NCBI GenBank assembly: GCA_003290165.1
Contig: QNQO01005809.1
Span: 461,680 to 525,679, forward strand
Direction of reading: 5' to 3'
Length of the DNA stretch: 64,000 nucleotides
Origin: Berberis thunbergii
Lineage: Eukaryota > Streptophyta > Magnoliopsida > Ranunculales > Berberidaceae
The first letter of the stretch is position 1; the number at the start of each line of letters is the position of its first letter. The notes under the pieces were generated by a model that saw nothing but the letters and a program-made list of their open reading frames with translations, did not search any database and was not told the origin of the DNA. Positions 21,804-33,829 of the stretch are shown here, piece after piece. The position numbers and the translations under genes were made by a program.

Positions 21804-22974
21804 ACTTGTTTGTGAATGCAGATATAATAAGTGTTAGCAAGGGAAGTATCTTTCTATTTTTAAAACAAACGGTATTTTTAGTAATCAGTCAAATAAACAT
21901 TTAGTCACTGGAACTCAAACATCAAGAATATGAACTGATAAAACTACATTTTAATACTAGTAGATTTGATAACACTTAAACAGTTATTTGACACTCACAT
22001 ACCACTAATCTCTCTTTCCTCAATCCTCACAGGGAAACCGTGCACCTTTCATTTTTTGAAGTGAGATGAGAGACATAATTAAAATGGTTCGCAGCCTTTC
22101 TCCATCTGTGGTAAGAATATACCTTTGCAAAACTCCAGCTAGCTACTACTCTTTTCATCTGCAAGAATGTCATGTCTTTCCCTAGACAGATCCTAGCTAG
22201 GTCCTGTTTGAAACACTAGGTACAATTATGCATCCTTAATTTGCATGGAAATTCCATTTTTGGGAGACTTTCTCCTTCTCCAACCATCTCTCTGGGCTTA
22301 AATTCGAGACTGGGTTGACCCACCCCACAACTTCTCCATCCTCCCCGTTGCATAAGGATGGTGCGTTACTCTCATTCCCTTCTTCACACTAGTCATTAAT
22401 ACACTGCTGCTTCCTTGTGTCGGCAGGAACTGGTGGATACAACAACCTCATCCTCTCACAGAGTGCTGCATGTGTATAAGCCATGTCTTTTACTTTATTA
22501 TAAATTGGTGAATTTGATTTCTCTCCTATCTACTTTCTTTTTCCTAACTATGCTATATATCAAAGGTGAACCTTTTAAGGATGTCTTGGAAGTCAAACAC
22601 TGAGTTTTCATTGGCAGCAGTGGAAACCATGGGTATTAGGCGGTTATAGAGTTCGTTCTCAAGTCTCAATGAACTTACGAAGAGAGTTTGTGTTTAATAT
22701 ATGACTTGATATTTATCTGTAGAATTTTCACTGATCACCATTAGCATTAAATATACCAGATCCAAAGTCATGTAGAGTGATGGCCGAGGATTGGCCTTTG
22801 GGATATAGGTAGAACCGAGTTTTCAACATATGTCGCACATTTGCTCGAATGGCAGTGATTATATGACGAATGCCCAGGGGACGATGAAGAACAAAACTTC
22901 CAGTGGGGGAATTGTATAGAAAGTCTGCCAACCATTGATGGCGTCAGTCCTGATTGGCAAAGATGTCCAATGAT
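21804..22974. other. No firm gene
   Basis: Host or older-element DNA between the solo LTR and the outer Copia-type element. A 67-codon minus-strand frame at 22728-22931 (HRPLGIRHIITAIRANVRH) has no recognised domain. Nothing else stands out. Confidence 0.3.
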
Positions 22975-23304
22975 GAACCGATAAGCAGTATTATAAGTTA
23001 ATTTAGTAATATTAATATTAAGTATAATTGGGTTTATTATGTAAAACCCAAAATAATAGTTAGAGAATTATTAGTCAATTAGGGTTAGGTTAGTTAGCTT
23101 GTTAAAAATAGTTAGGTATTATAAATAAGGCAAAAATTGTTCGTTGATCTTAGGTTGATGAATGAAAGGATAATTATTTTCTTTATTGTTTCAATTAGCT
23201 TTTACTATAGCTTTATTACGAGTCTTGCTTTGTATTTCAATTCGTTGTTCGTATATTTCAATTATTACTTCGTTTATTTTGATTGTTGTTTCTTAGTTCT
23301 ATCA
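22975..23304 (+). repeat. 5' LTR of the outer Copia-type element
   Basis: Matches the reverse complement of 49684-49991 and 51308-51615 along its length. Shared words are TTAGGTTGATGAATGAAA, ATTATTTTCTTTATT and AGTTAGGTATTATAAATA, the last a likely TATA region. Ends TCTATCA. Confidence 0.75.
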
Positions 23305-23385
23305 ATTGCTGTTAGAGCCAAGTAATTTAGTTCAATTTGAAGAAAAATGTAACACCCCTACTTTTCCAATGGCAATAAAAATTTA

Positions 23386-23586
23386 CAGAAATTCTAAGTG
23401 TCGAGGAAATGAGCGAGGAAACGAGCGAGGGAAATGAGGTGGAGGGGGTGAAAACCGTTCACCCCCCTCGGGATGTGCGCGTTGACTTTTATGCACGCAT
23501 CCCGAGGGGGTGAACGATTTTCACCCCCTCCACCTCATTTCCCTCGCTGGTTTCCTCGCTCATTTCCTCGACACTTAGAATCACTC
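23386..23586. mobile_element. Hairpin Mutator-type MITE
   Basis: A 201-bp near-perfect palindrome. The left arm begins with ATTCTAAGTGTCGAGGAAAT and the right arm ends with its complement, the arms being about 87 bases around a short loop at about 23480 (GTTGACTTTTATG). A perfect 9-bp duplication, AAAAATTTA, flanks it (23377-23385 and 23587-23595), which is the Mutator hallmark. The uninterrupted site is present in LTR2 (near 45478), proving insertion. It has no coding capacity. A transcript crossing it would fold into a long double-stranded RNA. Confidence 0.93.
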
Positions 23587-23926
23587 AAAAATTTATGCAA
23601 CTAAAATTCAATTGAAAATTTTATTTTAAAATCTTCTTTCGTTTGACAAATTTTATTTTTCGAAATTCGCTTAACTTTCTTACCTTCTGAATCTCGGGAC
23701 GAGATTCCATTTAACGTGTGTATAATGTAAGACCCCTAAATTTCATAAAGATAATTTATTTTATTTTTAATTAAATAAAATAGAGTTACATTTAATCGAA
23801 TTTAAATTTCAAATTTTAGGATTTTATTAGGTGAGTTTAGAAGGTGGATGCTTTCAGAAGTTCAGTTGGGGCGAATAACCACCCACCTTATAAAGAGAAA
23901 AACCCTATTTCTTCCTTCTTCCATCT

Positions 23927-23957
<31 letters not shown>

Positions 23958-24220
23958 CCTTCTTCACGATTTCTTCTCCTCATTGGCGGCGAGCACAGTC
24001 TGTGACCGCACGTTGCAGCCGATCCCATTGCCCCAAACTGGCTCCCTTTCCTTCGTCTCTCGTCCCTCTTTTTGCTGTATGTTGGTGAGGGTTGGTTGGA
24101 GATCGAGATGGGAGTAAGACAGGGCGTGTTGCAGGGGTGATTTAGGGAGACGAATAGGTGGATTTTTGAATAAAGGAGAAGAGTGGAATCAAGAGAGAGC
24201 TCGATCGGAGTTGTCGCCAG

Positions 24221-25907
24221 TTAATTACGCCCAAACAGTACACGCGGTCAATTGCAGTAAAGAATGGGGTGTCGATCCCACGAGAAAAAACGATCTACAA
24301 AACAAGGTTAAGAAGACAAATTATGCGAAACTACAGTTAAGAAATTCTAACAAATTTAAAATATGAAATTGAATTTAATTTAATGAAAATTAAGTTTGGA
24401 AAAATCACAAGGTTCCAAGAATCCCTCCTAGACTTCACGTGCCAATTAGCATTGATAAGCTATGATGACTCAACTACGTGTTTCACATCCCAAACGACGT
24501 AATCGAAAAAATCGTCTTTTATGCATTAATATACTCTAATGTAAATGAATTTTAGATTTCACTTTTCTACAAAAAACACAAAGGTTGGTCATATGTGATA
24601 TCCTAAACGTACGATATATCCGGAGACAATATTGTAATAAATGACGATTAAATATAACTAGCCTACCGGAATCAATTAATTCTTAAACATTCCACACATA
24701 AGAAAAGCGTGACTAAGCTTATATGGAGAAGAAAAGATAACCACCGGAATAATAATAATCTACGAAGAAATCTATGAAATCCTTGTCACTGAAACAACAT
24801 AAATTTCTATATTAAATAAAAGTGAGAATCATTAAACATCATTATTCGTCGTGAAAACTTAAAGCGAATCAAATATTAATGTAGTGCGTTACATCTAGGA
24901 GTTCACCTCTTCACCTTGCGTGGGGTTTAGTGACTCATGGTGGTGGTCATAGCATCAGTGGAGGTGGAATTCATTACTTCCTGTACGCGCATGAATCCTG
25001 AAAAATCGCAAATCTCGAGAAATCTCAGCAGCTGCATTGTGGTGGTACATAGCAATGGACTGAGGTGCGAATAGCCAATTGTTTGAAAAACAGTTGCTTC
25101 CCGCCAAAACTCTGCTTCGTCTTCTCCAGCGAACCGTGACCAGCGCCTCCGCTTCGACTTCGCTCCTCGCTAGCTCCTTCGTCCTCAGATCATCTCTAGC
25201 ACCTGCAAGAACAGAGAGAGATGGAAACAGTGAGAGAGATACAAACTCGAAGGAGAAAGAGAACGAGGGAGCGAAACAGGGTGGTGACTCTGTCGCGGTG
25301 GTGGTGGCTCTAAAAGAGAGAGGTGACTCTGTCGCGGTGGTGGTGTGCGAGCTTTGTTCGTGATGAAGGATGTTGGACGGTGGCGAGGTGAATAAAAGAC
25401 AGGAACAAGGTGCATGGAGGAAACAGGGACGGCAGTGGCTTGGACAGTGGCGAGATGGTGCTGATGATTGTTGGTTAGTGGCGAGAGACACATGGCTCCA
25501 TGTCTCTGCTCAGGCGGAGGTGTTGATGGCGACTAAAAAAGAGAGGAGGAGTAGTAAACGTGGAAGAGTCCCCCAAAGAGAAGGGCAGAGATAAACCTAA
25601 ATAGGGTTCCCCTATTTCCTTGTTAGGTTGGGCTTAGGTTTCTAACTTTCTGGGTTTGGGCTTGATTAAATTAAGTGGACCTAGGTTTATTTGGGTTAGG
25701 TTTAGATATGTGAACCGCTATTTTGTACCACTGCTAGAATCAACAAATTAATCATTTCCTCAAATTGTTGCCTTAATGCGATTTTATCGTTCACGTGCAA
25801 ATTCCTACAAAAACATGAAAATGAAACAATTAGAATAAAATATATTAATTGAAACACTAACATATATAAATTAAGGGATATATTTTGTAATAATTACGTG
25901 TATATCA
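24221..25907 (-). repeat. Athila-like LTR A
   Basis: Minus-strand LTR starting TGATATACACG at 25907. Next to it in the interior is a purine run on the minus strand (GGTTTGGGGGTATT), the polypurine tract, so this is the 3' LTR of the full unit. It differs from LTR B by a few bases per line. A purine-rich block at 25200-25560 gives several long antisense open frames that are not genes. Confidence 0.85.
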
Positions 25908-26805
25908 AATACCCCCAAACCTATATTTTGCTAGTCCTCGAGCAAAACAAAATAAAGAATAAAATCCTAACTCACATTCGTAGGAATCACGGTTGCACTT
26001 ACCTTAACGTGCAACAAGGCTTTAAACCTCTAGATTACCTCTAGAAGACGAGTTATAGTCTCATGAGGATTTTCAGAACTGCTACCCCCAAACATTACTG
26101 ACTCAATAAAACAAAATCTATTTTCTAAAAACATAATGCAAAACATATGAACATTCCCTTTTATTTCCCTTAGAGTATTTTTCTGATTGCTTAGAATTCA
26201 AGAAAAACAACAAACTAATAATGTCACAAAAGTATATCAATAGAGTACAATAATTTAATAGTATCTAAAGGTTAAACGAATTTCATAATCATTCTCAACT
26301 CGAAGTGTGTGTGTGAGGAGCCTTATCAACATGACTCTTCATCTCATAGTAAAGATGTGACAAGATAACCTTTTGAAAAGAAGTTTCGACTACAATTTTT
26401 TCATGTCGCTCAGAAATGAAATGCTTAGAGATTGGGCACTTAGTTTATATGTGAGGAAAAGAATATACTATGGAAAATGCAAACGTCTCACATATAATTA
26501 TCATGAAAAATGGAATTTTCAAAGAGTGAAATGAATATGATCTCATGGACCGGAATATTGATTACTTTTGAGAATGTTGAATCAAACACCATAGTTCTTG
26601 TCTATTCAATCTCCACATCTATTAAGCTAACTTTCACTTAAGATCAATCAGGTCTTTACTAGGTTGTATTGGGGCTTGGATTATGGCAAACAATAATGGA
26701 CAAAAAGGATACAAAGATTTCCTGAGAATGGATACACCCTTGAATAAACACATAGGGCATTGAAAAATAAATCAATGTTGTACACCATTAAGTTTTTCTT
26801 CATTA
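25908..26805 (-). repeat. Athila-like interior, 3' non-coding part
   Basis: Begins with the polypurine tract and is nearly identical to 40219-41116. It has no recognisable coding sequence. The CACTA-3 insertion ends the alignment at 26805 and it resumes at 35185. Confidence 0.8.
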
Positions 26806-26827
26806 CACTACAACTAATTTGTTTTAA

Positions 26828-27235
26828 GCGGCGTTTTCAAAAGCGCCGGTAAAGCTATAAATGTGCCGGTTTAGAGCATTAACGGCATTTTTAGAAGCGC
26901 TGACAAAGGTATGTGCCGCCAAAAGAGTAACGACGCTTAGTGTAAAGCACCGGTTAAAAGTGACATGTTGCGGCGCTTTCGAAGCGCCGCAACATCTTAT
27001 ATTAGTGCCTCTAAATAAATGGATATTACATTTCCTCTTGGCTGGAAACGCCGTATTTATTACCTTTAATGGCGCTTGTAAAACGCCGATTATGTAAAAA
27101 CCAATATTTTACAATCTTTTAATGGCGTTTTAGAAGTGCCGCAAAATATGTTTTACGACGCTTTTAAAGTGTCGGTTGTCTTAACAAATCTGTAAAAAAA
27201 ACCTACATTTTAATGGCGCTTTGGAAGCACCGGTT
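26828..27235. repeat. CACTA-3 left subterminal repeats
   Basis: Alternating GGCGTTTT/GGCGCTTT and AAGCGCCGG words about every 25-40 bases, aligned almost one-to-one with 10038-10390. Candidate binding sites for the accessory DNA-binding protein. Confidence 0.82.
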
Positions 27236-27429
27236 ATGTTAACATACTGGAAAAAAAATCAATAAAAATAAAAACCGGTCATTGGGACGGAAAAAACAGA
27301 CAATAAATTTTCTAATTTCATATCATCTACTAAAATCTCCTTCAGTAACAAATAAACTCAAAGCACACTATAATTTTCTACGGTAACAACCATATATTAA
27401 GACCTGCAACATAGGCAATGCATTCTTAT

Positions 27430-28035
27430 ACATCCTTGTATTTTTCATATTCATCCATTCTATGTCTTAAACTTTTGTCATGTTGAACAACATCAAGTGC
27501 ACCGAAAAGTTTTCCTCTTACTTCATTCCAAGCATAGTCCACGTTGCTTTGGTGATCACTCTTCAGGATACTGCAAAAAGGGAAAATCTAACTAAACTCA
27601 AAATAAAAAGTTAACTGAACCCTACCATCAATTCATATTTCATGCGTTAACCTTATAAAATGGTCTAGGAAAAGAACTCATAAATGTTCATTACAGTACC
27701 CTTACCTACCAGAAGAAGTGTTTGCAGGCACAACATCATCATCTAACATCTTTCCAGGATAAGAATACGCCTTGCCAGACGGTGCTACTCCAGCAACATA
27801 TGCAAGGACTATACTAGCCGTCATAAGTATTTGATCACCAATAGGTATCCAGTTTGTTGGCGCTGAATTTTCAGGATTTATCAAAGTCCCAAAGCAACAA
27901 TACCTCAAAGAATGTTGTTTCAGGTATGGTCTTCCTCCCGAAGTTTGAGCATTAGTGAAGCTACAACCAAAGGCTTTCCGTGAAAAAAACCTAACAAGGT
28001 TTCGATCCAAAAACAACTGCTTCTTACAACCACTG
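27430..28035 (-). pseudogene. Captured fragment of an unidentified plant gene (two exons)
   Basis: Exon 27706-28035 reads GGRPYLKQHSLRYCCFGTLI, then NWIPIGDQILMTASIVLAYV, GKAYSYP and VVPANTSSG. It splices in frame to 27430-27570, which reads ILKSDHQSNVDYAWNEVRGK and LFGALDVVQHDKSLRHRMDE. Donor GTAAG and acceptor TGCAG are intact and the frame is open across the junction. The single hydrophobic stretch, basic N-terminal part and Cys/Arg-rich start would fit an organelle-targeted small membrane protein, but I cannot name the family. The good preservation argues for recent capture or continued use. Confidence 0.6.
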
Positions 28036-30470
28036 AAAAACAAAATAAATATACTCAGGACTGTGATAGACCCTTTTGAGTATGTGATTTTAGCAGTAGA
28101 TATTTATCTAGGATCTGATGAGTAAGTGTTGGTATAGAATTTTATTAAACACTTCCACATAGCATGGATCCAGGTTAAAGTATGACTGATTATTTGAATT
28201 TAGGGATCTGACAGCCTAAATGAACCAATTTGTGAAACTGCTGAAGAAAAAAAAGGGTTAAAATCAGATAAATTTAGGGAAATTCTGATAAACGAATTCG
28301 AATAAAAATCTTCAATCATCTTCAGAACATGAAATCCCATGAAGTTAAACACAATGGGGATCTAAAGTAAAATTGGCTAAATTGAGCAGAAAATATTGAG
28401 TTTTATATACCAAAAAGTCTCAAAATTTAGCTAAGAAAAACACTGAAATTGCACCAAATAATTAGAAAAATTCAACTAAATTAACTTCAGTTGTAACATA
28501 AACAAAACCCCATCAAGTAAATACAATGGAATATCTAAAGAGCAAATCAACTTATAAAACAATTAAAAAGGTCGAAAATTCATACAAAAATAGGGGAATA
28601 TCACATGCAAAAATAAACAGAGAAAATCAGTCTAAACTAAAATCAATAAATTAGCACAAATCAATAAACCCCCAAAAAAAATACTCCATGACTGAAATTT
28701 CACCTAGAGATCAGAGCAACAAATAATCAAAACAGAGGATAAAAACCAACCCATTGAAGATACACACCTTTAATCTCTTGTGTCGAGATCGAACGCGAAG
28801 CAAATAACCCAAAAATCGCAGCAGAAGAAGCAAATGTCTTGCCATCACAACTGCACACCTAGTACAAGAACCCCGCCCTTGAAACAACTGAGAACTTGAC
28901 TTAACAACCTCCTCTGCTTGTACTGAAGATCGGTCCAGTGATATGCCATTCCCAACTAAAATAGAAACTTGACCGTTCTTTCTGTCAGCAAGCTTTTGTC
29001 CCACCAGCTTGTTATAACAACAGCAACAACAATAAATTAACAACAATAATAAAGATAGAAAAAATAAAAACAACAATACTAAATAAATAAATCCAGCAGT
29101 TTGAGGCACTACACATGTATTTGGTCATCAAGAGAGACTGGGACAGAAAATTCTAAGTTTGAAGCTATTCCAAATATGTCATTTTCCCAACCAATTTAAA
29201 AGTAGCAGTTTAGAGTCTAACAAGATTATGTCGTTTTCATGATTTATATAAAGTTGTTTTATTTCAGTGAAAATATGTTAGTCCATAAAACGCTATCCTC
29301 TTTATATTGTAGTGGATCCAATTTCATAATATTAAACCATATGCTTGTGAAGTTCTCATTTTCCTTGTATTTTCAAGGCTCTTGATCCCTCCTCATGTAC
29401 TTGTGGGTTCAATTGCTTTCAGCTCATAAGAGTGAGACTAGGCATGTGCTAATAGAGGAAATGTCATATTGAAGACTGTTCCTAAGACATAAATTATGGA
29501 ATCCATGTTTCAGAGTTATCCAACAAACACAACAATTTAGAGGATCAAATCATTTTTTTCTTGAGAGCAAGCTCAACAACAATGTTCCACACGTACCCCA
29601 TGTTTCATCACATCTCTCATGCCATAGCACTACTCGCTGCTCCACTCACTACTCCCAAAACATCATGTGCCATAATTAAACCTATTCCTGAAAAAAATAC
29701 CACCAACACATTCTACTAGAAGTTTGAATCTAAACATAAGCTTGATCCCAATCACAACCCTACACTCCCACCGTGTACCCTAAGTTTTTTTTTTTTCTCA
29801 TGTAAATCATGATAGCACAGCTTAAGTAGGGAGAGTTGTTCCCCCCCTATAACTTGCATCCTCAAGCAAATCAATAATATGAGACAAGAAGAAAATTAAG
29901 AAAACATTCATCATAAAAATGTTATAAATAAAGGAGAAAATGTTGTTAAGGTGCTTATGGAACAAATACAACATCATAATCCTACTCTAGACATACAACA
30001 CAGATAGCTGGCAAGAGAACATCATTTTTTGCATTATCTGGTGCATTCGCATTCTCATCTAAATCTGCAGATTAGTTTAAGTTCAATGCTAAAACATGAT
30101 TCTCAAAAATAAAATAAAATAAAATAAACTGAAAAAACACAAAAATCCTTGTGTCTACCTTCATTGTCTTGCTCCAATCGTTGTGCAATGGCAGCGAGAA
30201 CTCTGAGAAAGTAAGAACACAGTACATGAATGCGAAAGAAACTACGGAACCAAAATAGGTATAATGAATAAGAATGAAAAATGAAATGTACTGCAAGGTA
30301 GACCACTTGGTCAGATGGGATATGCTTGAACTTAGATATGAAAGAGAGGTTGATACCAAGCATCCGCAGCCATGAATTCCACTAATTATTAAGGATCACA
30401 CTGAGTATCTACTTCCATACAAGACAAACGAATTACTCATATACAAGAAAAAACAAATTACCAAACATAC
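28036..30470. other. CACTA-3 interior, no firm gene
   Basis: Mostly A-rich spacer. Minus strand 28900-29000 contains KLVGQKLADRKNGQVSILVG and 30165-30200 contains VLAAIAQRLEQDNEG, each short and open, perhaps captured exons of unknown origin. The T-rich 29020-29110 segment only codes for low-complexity Leu/Cys runs. Confidence 0.3.
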
Positions 30471-30486
30471 AGACCTTGAGTCCTTG

Positions 30487-30620
30487 AAGATATTCCAGTG
30501 TTCCGCGCATAAAAGTTCTGCCTGACACTTCAAAGGTTTCACTTGCAAGAGTTAATTGCAAGCCAGTAGCATCTCGAGCTCCTACAACATATACACAACC
30601 AGTCCCTTCATCCTGTCACA
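30487..30620 (-). pseudogene. Unassigned captured exon
   Basis: Minus strand reads DEGTGCVYVVGARDATGLQL then TLASETFEVSGRTFMRGTLE and YLQGLK, ending at a donor-like GTCTGT. The segment is open and looks conserved in style, but I do not recognise the family. It lies just downstream (minus sense) of the accessory gene of CACTA-3. Confidence 0.4.
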
Positions 30621-31105
30621 TGGAATTAGAGTACCAATAAGAAACAATTACTGCATGTCAATGCAACATTCAGCTAGAGATTAACGTGTCAAACACATCA
30701 ATGACAGGTATATGTTCACTTGTTACAAGAAAAAGAAAATCAGAAGGCTAATTTGGCCATTTGGGAATAGACGCATTTGGGGCTTTCAAAAGGCAAGGCC
30801 TAAGCCACAATTTTTTTTTTTTTTTTTTACAAAAATTAACAAATATAGAAGAATATAAAGCAAAAGAACATATACTACATTCTTCTATAACAACAAGACT
30901 AATCCAAAAAAAGGAAACAACTAATCCAAATAACAACAAGACTAATCCAAAGAACATATACCACATTCAGATATATATACATCCAAGTATAACACATCAG
31001 CAACCACTTCAAACCTGTGGACAAGGATCAAATAAGGAAACAACTATTATCACTGATGGCATACAAAACACATCCTAATTATTATCAATTTAAAAAAACT
31101 CACCG

Positions 31106-32103
31106 CTAATGTGCCTCAGATCCACCAGATCCACCATTGTTTTGATCAGTTAGTCTCCTTACTGCTTGCGTCATCATGGCCATATCCTCCTTCATTTTAT
31201 TCATTTCATCACTGGCCACTTTCTTGTAGTCTGCCAACTCTTGTTTTGCTTCTGCAGCCTCTTTCCTTGCAATCTCAATCTCTCGCCTTGCTTCTTCTAT
31301 AGCTTGAGATCCAAAGTGACTACTCGTACCATTTTCAGATGTTGGCGTGATCCCATGTCCCCTACAACGTACACGTCCAGGTCTGTCTGGCCCGAATACT
31401 TGAGTAAAAATGTGGTCATCATCTAAGGTGTTTAATCCCTCATCTCGTTGCACAATAAGATTTTGTATCTCTTCCTACATTTAGAGACACATTTAGTTAG
31501 TGAATATGAAATATAAATGGTAATGGATACCAACAATTTAAATTAAAAATAATACCGACCGCCTTTCTTTGAGTGGATACATCTGAATATGATCCATCTT
31601 TGCTTGTATAAGCAAGCTCAAACATCCTAATATGAGATGGACGAACTCTTGTCCTTTTCATCTGGCAACAATAGAAATGAGTAAATATATTTCTTACTAA
31701 GTTGATATTCAAATCGAAAATCTCAAACATTTTGTACTTAACCTCTTCATCCTCAAGTATGGCAAAGGATTTTCTGCCTGCATGATGAAGCATTTGTTGT
31801 GTGTCACGCCTTTCTTTATTTTTATCACACAATTCCTGAATTTATTAAACATGGATTCGAAAAACTATGTCATCAAGAATTAAGGTTTGGCTAGTATATT
31901 ATAATCAAGTGTGATATTAAGGTTTAGGTACATACCTTAACCTTTGGCGTTCCCCAATGTTCTTTTATCAACCATTTCCAATCTTCTTCTTTTACAAATG
32001 GTGGTCGATTTTGAAGTCGTTCATCATCTGTCTCACGTGTATTATAATAGGCCTTCTTCAATTCAGATCGGTAGTCCCTCCATTTTTTCCCATAGAGCTG
32101 CAA
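31106..32103 (-). CDS. CACTA accessory protein gene (plant Transposase_24, Ptta/En/Spm type), four exons
   Basis: Minus-strand exons: 31937-32103 (KWRDYRSELKKAYYNTRETD, WKWLIKEHWGTPKVK), 31742-31840 (LCDKNKERRDTQQMLHHAGR, KSFAILEDEE), 31558-31660 (MKRTRVRPSHIRMFELAYTS) and 31106-31474 (DDDHIFTQVFGPDRPGRVRC, then a coiled-coil and a stop). All splice sites are good and the frames open. The order and the VFGPDRPGRVRC motif are typical of the second gene of plant CACTA elements, thought to bind subterminal repeats and assist transposition. The coiled-coil tail (EEARREIEIARKEAAEAKQE) suggests oligomerisation. The N-terminal start lies upstream of 32103 and is not defined. A GA-rich stretch at 33160-33400 may be leader. 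This is the best preserved coding unit in the window. Confidence 0.82.
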
Positions 32104-33484
32104 TTACAAATACCAATTCTATACCATAGAGTTGCAATTACAAATACAAACTACACATTGACTGGATACGAAACTAACACAGAGAGCATTACTTCAGTCC
32201 ATTGATTAAACATTGTGTTAAATATACTCAATTTAGATTATAATTTATATTCAATCTTTTTCCTGAGTACATACTATTCTACACACTATAGTATTACACA
32301 CACTAAAACTATAAGATTTTACCTAGAATTTCATCCACAAGGAAAAACATTACCACAAAGTGAATAGTTGACACCCAATTGTAATAGGAATAAGAGATAA
32401 ACCAATCTTCGTCAATAGAAATTACTAAACGAGTAGACTGCATTGTGAAGTTCTCAGTTATGGGAACATATCAAGTTAAGTAGTCTACCACCAGATGCTT
32501 TTCTTTCTAAAATGCAAACATAGTAGGAAAACAAATTCTCCTGAATATTTGATCCACCCAAACGTTGGATATTTGACATACCCAAACATTGAAGAGAAAA
32601 ATAATTTTATCCCCATGTTTCCTGAAACTCCAAGGGACAAAAGCAAAACCTGTACCTACATAACATGGCTTTGTCATCCTCCACATTGTATAATACCTTT
32701 TCTTTTCATAGTTTATCTTTGTCATGTTCATCTTTGGGACTATTTTGGGATTCATTTGGAAAAATCAAAACATTGTGGTTCATGTCTCTGGAAAATATAC
32801 ATATAGGTAGCGATTTGATTTATGAAAAAAAGAAAATATACATAAGAGCTGAGTATAAAAAAAGTTAAAGCTATTGCACATACATATACAGAATGAAATG
32901 GAATAAAGAGGGTAGGGGAGTTTGATAGACACCTCCATCAAAGCGAATAAAAATTGCACCATTCTGAACTCAATAACTCAATCAGCATTCAAAACAAGCT
33001 GAAGAATAGACGTCTGTGATGCAATGCAGACAATCAAAAGCGATTATAAAAGAGGGATTCATCAAAAACAAAAAACCCTATATTTGGAAATCATCAAATA
33101 GAGATTCGATTGTACCTTGAGTTTCTACTCTTTGGTTGCTATTCGAATGTTCTTGAATGAGTACCACCACCACCACCACAATGTTTGGCAGATTTCAACA
33201 GATTGAAGTGGTCAGACCAAGAGCAAAGGAGGGAAGAGGGAATGAGCGAAGTCACGAAGGACTGGAAGCGCTAAGGCGAGGGAAGGAGGAAGGAGGAAAG
33301 AGGAGGAGGGAAGTCGGGAGCGCAGCAGGAAGGAGGAGGGATGTCGAAGGAGAGAAGTCGAGCGCAGAGGAAGGAGGGAAGTCGAGGGCTTTTTACTCTC
33401 GCCTGCTGAATTTTTTTTCACACTCTAAGCCGGCGTTTACATCTCTAATATGGTGTTTTTAAAAAAAAATTATTTTTATTAGCT
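32104..33484. other. CACTA-3 upstream region, no firm gene
   Basis: Probably promoter, leader and first intron of the accessory gene on the minus strand. The purine-rich plus strand 33200-33400 gives Arg/Glu/Lys-rich open frames without a domain. No other exon is recognised. Confidence 0.3.
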
Positions 33485-33790
33485 GGATTGATTCCCGGGT
33501 TTTTTTTCGTTCTTTTCTGGCGCTTCTACAATAAATGCCGGTATTGTTAACTCTTTATCGGCGCTTTTTATATCTAAAGCGGCGTTTTAGAAAACATATT
33601 TTTATTTTTTGGTATGGCGGGTTTTTTATCTTTGCCGGCGCGTCAGAGAAGCAACACCGGTATTGTTATCTCTTTCCCGGTGCTTTATAATATAAACGCC
33701 GGTTAAGGGTCATTGTTACCGGCGCTTTATAATAAAAACGCCGGTATTAGTTACTCGTTACCGGCGCTTGTAACATCTAAAGCGGTGTTT
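33485..33790. repeat. CACTA-3 right subterminal repeats, first block
   Basis: GCCGGTATTGTTA, GGCGCTTT and AAACGCCGGT words at short intervals. Interrupted by the insert at about 33830-34775, after which they continue. Confidence 0.8.
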
Positions 33791-33829
33791 TAGAAAACAT
33801 AATTTTATTTTCATCAGCAGGATGGGTTG

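Noticed and set aside
24955..25594. Overlapping open frames on both strands in the Athila-like LTRs (also 39400-39916 and 42110-42608)
   Set aside because: They come from a purine-rich, (GGTGGTGGCTCT)-like block repeated in all three LTRs. The peptides are low-complexity His/Ser/Pro or Arg/Glu runs without a domain.
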